Shown here in pieces: positions 44,678 through 46,294 of a stretch of DNA of 46,294 nt (positions within the stretch are counted from its first letter, which is position 1; each line of letters begins with the position of its first letter). The stretch is from Gammaproteobacteria bacterium (GTDB lineage: Bacteria > Pseudomonadota > Gammaproteobacteria > Steroidobacterales > Steroidobacteraceae), in NCBI GenBank assembly GCA_025357835.1, contig JANYLM010000067.1, positions 1 to 46,294 of the forward strand. The letters run 5' to 3'. The notes under the pieces are model-generated. The model was given only the letters and a program-made list of their open reading frames with translations, was not told the origin of the DNA and searched no databases. A program made the position numbers and the translations under genes.

Positions 44678-45994
44678 ATGTTTGACAGACTCACTTGGAT
44701 TTTCGTGGCCCTGCTGGTGGCCCCGCTGGTGTACGCGGCTGCCCCGGTTGAGCAGGACTACACAGCGCGCGTGGCGCAGATCCTCAAGAAGACCCCGCTC
44801 ATCGACGGCCACAACGATTTGCCTTGGGAGATCCGCGAACGGTTCCACAGCAAGTTCTCGACGATCAACCTCAACAGTGACACGTCCGTATTGCAAGTGC
44901 CGGAAGGCGGTGCCGCCCTGATGACCGACATCAACCGTTTGCGCCGCGGTGGCGTGGGCGGGCAGTTCTGGTCGGTGTTCGTGCCGGTGGAGATGCAGGG
45001 GCCGCTGGCCGTGCAAGCAACGCTTGAGCAGATCGATATCGTGCGCCAGATGGCGGAGCGTTATCCGCAGGACTTTGAGCTTGCGAACACCACCGCCGAC
45101 GTGCGCCGCATCCACAAGTCCGGGCGGATCGCCTGCCTGATCGGCATTGAGGGCGGGCACCAGATCAACGATTCCCTGCCAGTGCTGCGCGAGATGTACG
45201 CGGCGGGCGCGCGCTACATGACCCTCACGCACTCCTCCAACACCGCCTGGGCGGACTCGGCGACCGATGCGCCGAAGCACCACGGCCTTACGGCATTCGG
45301 TCGCGAGGTCGTGCACGAGATGAACCGCCTAGGGATGCTGGTGGACATCAGCCACGTGTCGGCCGAGACCATGCACGCGGTACTCGACACCGCAGAAGCC
45401 CCGGTGATGTTCTCCCATTCCGCCGCGCGGGCAATCGTCGATCACCCACGTAACGTACCGGACGATGTGCTGCGACTGCTTCCGCGCAACGGCGGCGTCG
45501 TGATGGTGAATTTCTATCCCGGCTACGTGTCCGCGGTACGCAACCGCTGGGATGCGGACTATGCTGCCGAGCGGGCACGCTACGACAGCCCGCCCTTTGC
45601 GGGCCTCTACATCGGCCAGCCCGCGCGTGCCAAGGCCGCACTTGATGAATGGGTAAAGGCCCACCCGGCGCCGAAGGTCACCCTTGCGGAAGTGGCCGAC
45701 CACATCGAGCACGTGCGCCGCGTCGCCGGCATCGACCATGTCGGCCTCGGCTCGGATTTCGACGGCATTCCCCTGGCTCCGGTGGCGCTAGAAGGAGTTG
45801 ATAAGTACCCGGACTTGCTGACGGAACTCCTCCGTCGCGGCTGGACGGACGATGAAGTCGTCAAGCTCGTCGGCGAGAACATCCTGCGCGCCCTTGCCCG
45901 CGCGGAGAGTATTGGTGCGCGCCTGCGCACGAGCCGCAGGGCCTCGGAGGCCACCATCGAAGAACTGGACGGACCGACGAAGGTGAAGAACTGA
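44678..45994 (+). CDS. Membrane dipeptidase, peptidase family M19
   Basis: Protein of 438 residues with a signal peptide (LTWIFVALLVAPLVYA). The dizinc site is complete: IDGHNDLPWE (His45, Asp47), IGIEGGHQI with the bridging Glu, SHSAARA with a His, and the histidine in TLTHSSN. Renal-dipeptidase relatives cleave dipeptides and tolerate a D-amino acid at the C-terminal position, which is unusual among dipeptidases and fits a D-amino-acid pathway. Ends ELDGPTKVKN. GGGGAATCAC precedes ATG 44678; 21 upstream codons are open but unlikely. It is the last gene of the island, 67 bases after the serine hydrolase. Confidence 0.94.
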   Translation: MFDRLTWIFVALLVAPLVYAAAPVEQDYTARVAQILKKTPLIDGHNDLPWEIRERFHSKFSTINLNSDTSVLQVPEGGAALMTDINRLRRGGVGGQFWSVFVPVEMQGPLAVQATLEQIDIVRQMAERYPQDFELANTTADVRRIHKSGRIACLIGIEGGHQINDSLPVLREMYAAGARYMTLTHSSNTAWADSATDAPKHHGLTAFGREVVHEMNRLGMLVDISHVSAETMHAVLDTAEAPVMFSHSAARAIVDHPRNVPDDVLRLLPRNGGVVMVNFYPGYVSAVRNRWDADYAAERARYDSPPFAGLYIGQPARAKAALDEWVKAHPAPKVTLAEVADHIEHVRRVAGIDHVGLGSDFDGIPLAPVALEGVDKYPDLLTELLRRGWTDDEVVKLVGENILRALARAESIGARLRTSRRASEATIEELDGPTKVKN

Positions 45995-46139
45995 AAGAGC
46001 AGCTGAGGGAACCCCGATTGCGGGCACGGGCTCGATCTTCTTGGCCGACCGGTGCGATCTCGTGGCGCTCATCGCCACTCGACCCCCGCCGCGCGTGCTC
46101 GGCCGAGCGGACGAATATTTGGATTAGACCGGAGTACAC
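45995..46139. other. Gene-free interval after the M19 dipeptidase
   Basis: 145 bases of GC-rich sequence in which no gene, hairpin with T-run or promoter was recognised. Confidence 0.4.
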
Positions 46140-46294
46140 ATGGTAAAAGCATCTTCAACTTCCGCGCGTCCGGTTGCCCTCGGCAAGAGACGGAAACCTG
46201 TTAGCCAGGCATCATCAATAGTGTATGCATTTTTAGCATTATCCTGCAGTAAACCTCCATTATATTCACCATGCCAGCTGAACGGAGACTTGCC
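46140..46294 (+). CDS. Possible start of a further gene, cut by the window edge
   Basis: ATG at 46140 follows GGAG with five-base spacing and stays open for 51 codons to the edge. It starts MVKASSTSARPVALGKRRKPV and then has a hydrophobic stretch SSIVYAFLALSCS, a possible signal peptide after a basic segment. I recognise no family. Base composition drops sharply here (23 of 60 bases G/C at 46201-46260), so coding status is uncertain. Confidence 0.4.
   Translation, partial: MVKASSTSARPVALGKRRKPVSQASSIVYAFLALSCSKPPLYSPCQLNGDL

Overview
The window looks like chromosome from a free-living, heterotrophic proteobacterium. It has two TonB-dependent receptors, many exported hydrolases, a LytS/LytTR-type two-component pair and mostly GC-rich coding DNA. 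The gene set fits a soil or freshwater Gammaproteobacterium of the Steroidobacter/Nevskia/Xanthomonas type, but this is inference from gene content and no marker gene is present. I found no rRNA, tRNA, CRISPR array, prophage or insertion sequence.

Left part (1-7.8 kb): a truncated TonB-dependent receptor, then a lignin-monomer (hydroxycinnamate) module. It holds a MarR regulator with a palindromic operator, a vanillin-type aldehyde dehydrogenase, a hydroxycinnamoyl-CoA hydratase/lyase, a second crotonase, 4-hydroxybenzoate 3-hydroxylase (pobA) and a divergent AraC regulator. Together they can take p-coumaroyl-CoA to 4-hydroxybenzaldehyde, 4-hydroxybenzoate and protocatechuate. The CoA ligase that should start the route is not in the window.

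Middle part (7.8-27.5 kb): mixed genes. A YihY/BrkB membrane protein is followed by a likely operon of two near-duplicate Uma2 endonucleases, a class II aldolase and an MFS carrier. Then come a DUF885 metallopeptidase, a serine hydrolase with a five-copy 9-bp repeat, and an amino-acid permease with an M20 peptidase. A four-gene cassette (HTH regulator, beta-propeller, DUF899, DUF2182) is strikingly GC-rich in its regulator and lies beside an ArsR-family gene remnant. A HEAT-repeat lipoprotein, an MFS remnant, a MarC-family protein and an exported prolyl oligopeptidase follow.

Efflux part (27.5-34.5 kb): a minus-strand operon (ABC ATPase, two FtsX/MacB-type permeases, LytS-type kinase, LytTR response regulator) diverges from a periplasmic adaptor with a small exported protein. 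This is a MacAB-like exporter with its own two-component system.

Right part (34.6-46 kb): the most interesting region. An XRE-cupin regulator diverges across a nested inverted repeat from a seven-gene, tightly packed series: TonB receptor, DgcN (DUF1611), serine hydrolase with a four-helix membrane tail, DgcA (enolase-superfamily epimerase), YkvI-type permease, second serine hydrolase and M19 membrane dipeptidase. DgcN and DgcA define the N-acetylating route of D-glutamate breakdown. I infer that the whole set captures D-amino-acid-containing peptides, such as peptidoglycan stem peptides, at the outer membrane, trims them in the periplasm, imports the products and converts D-Glu to N-acetyl-L-Glu. 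The last 150 bases become AT-rich and may open a further gene.
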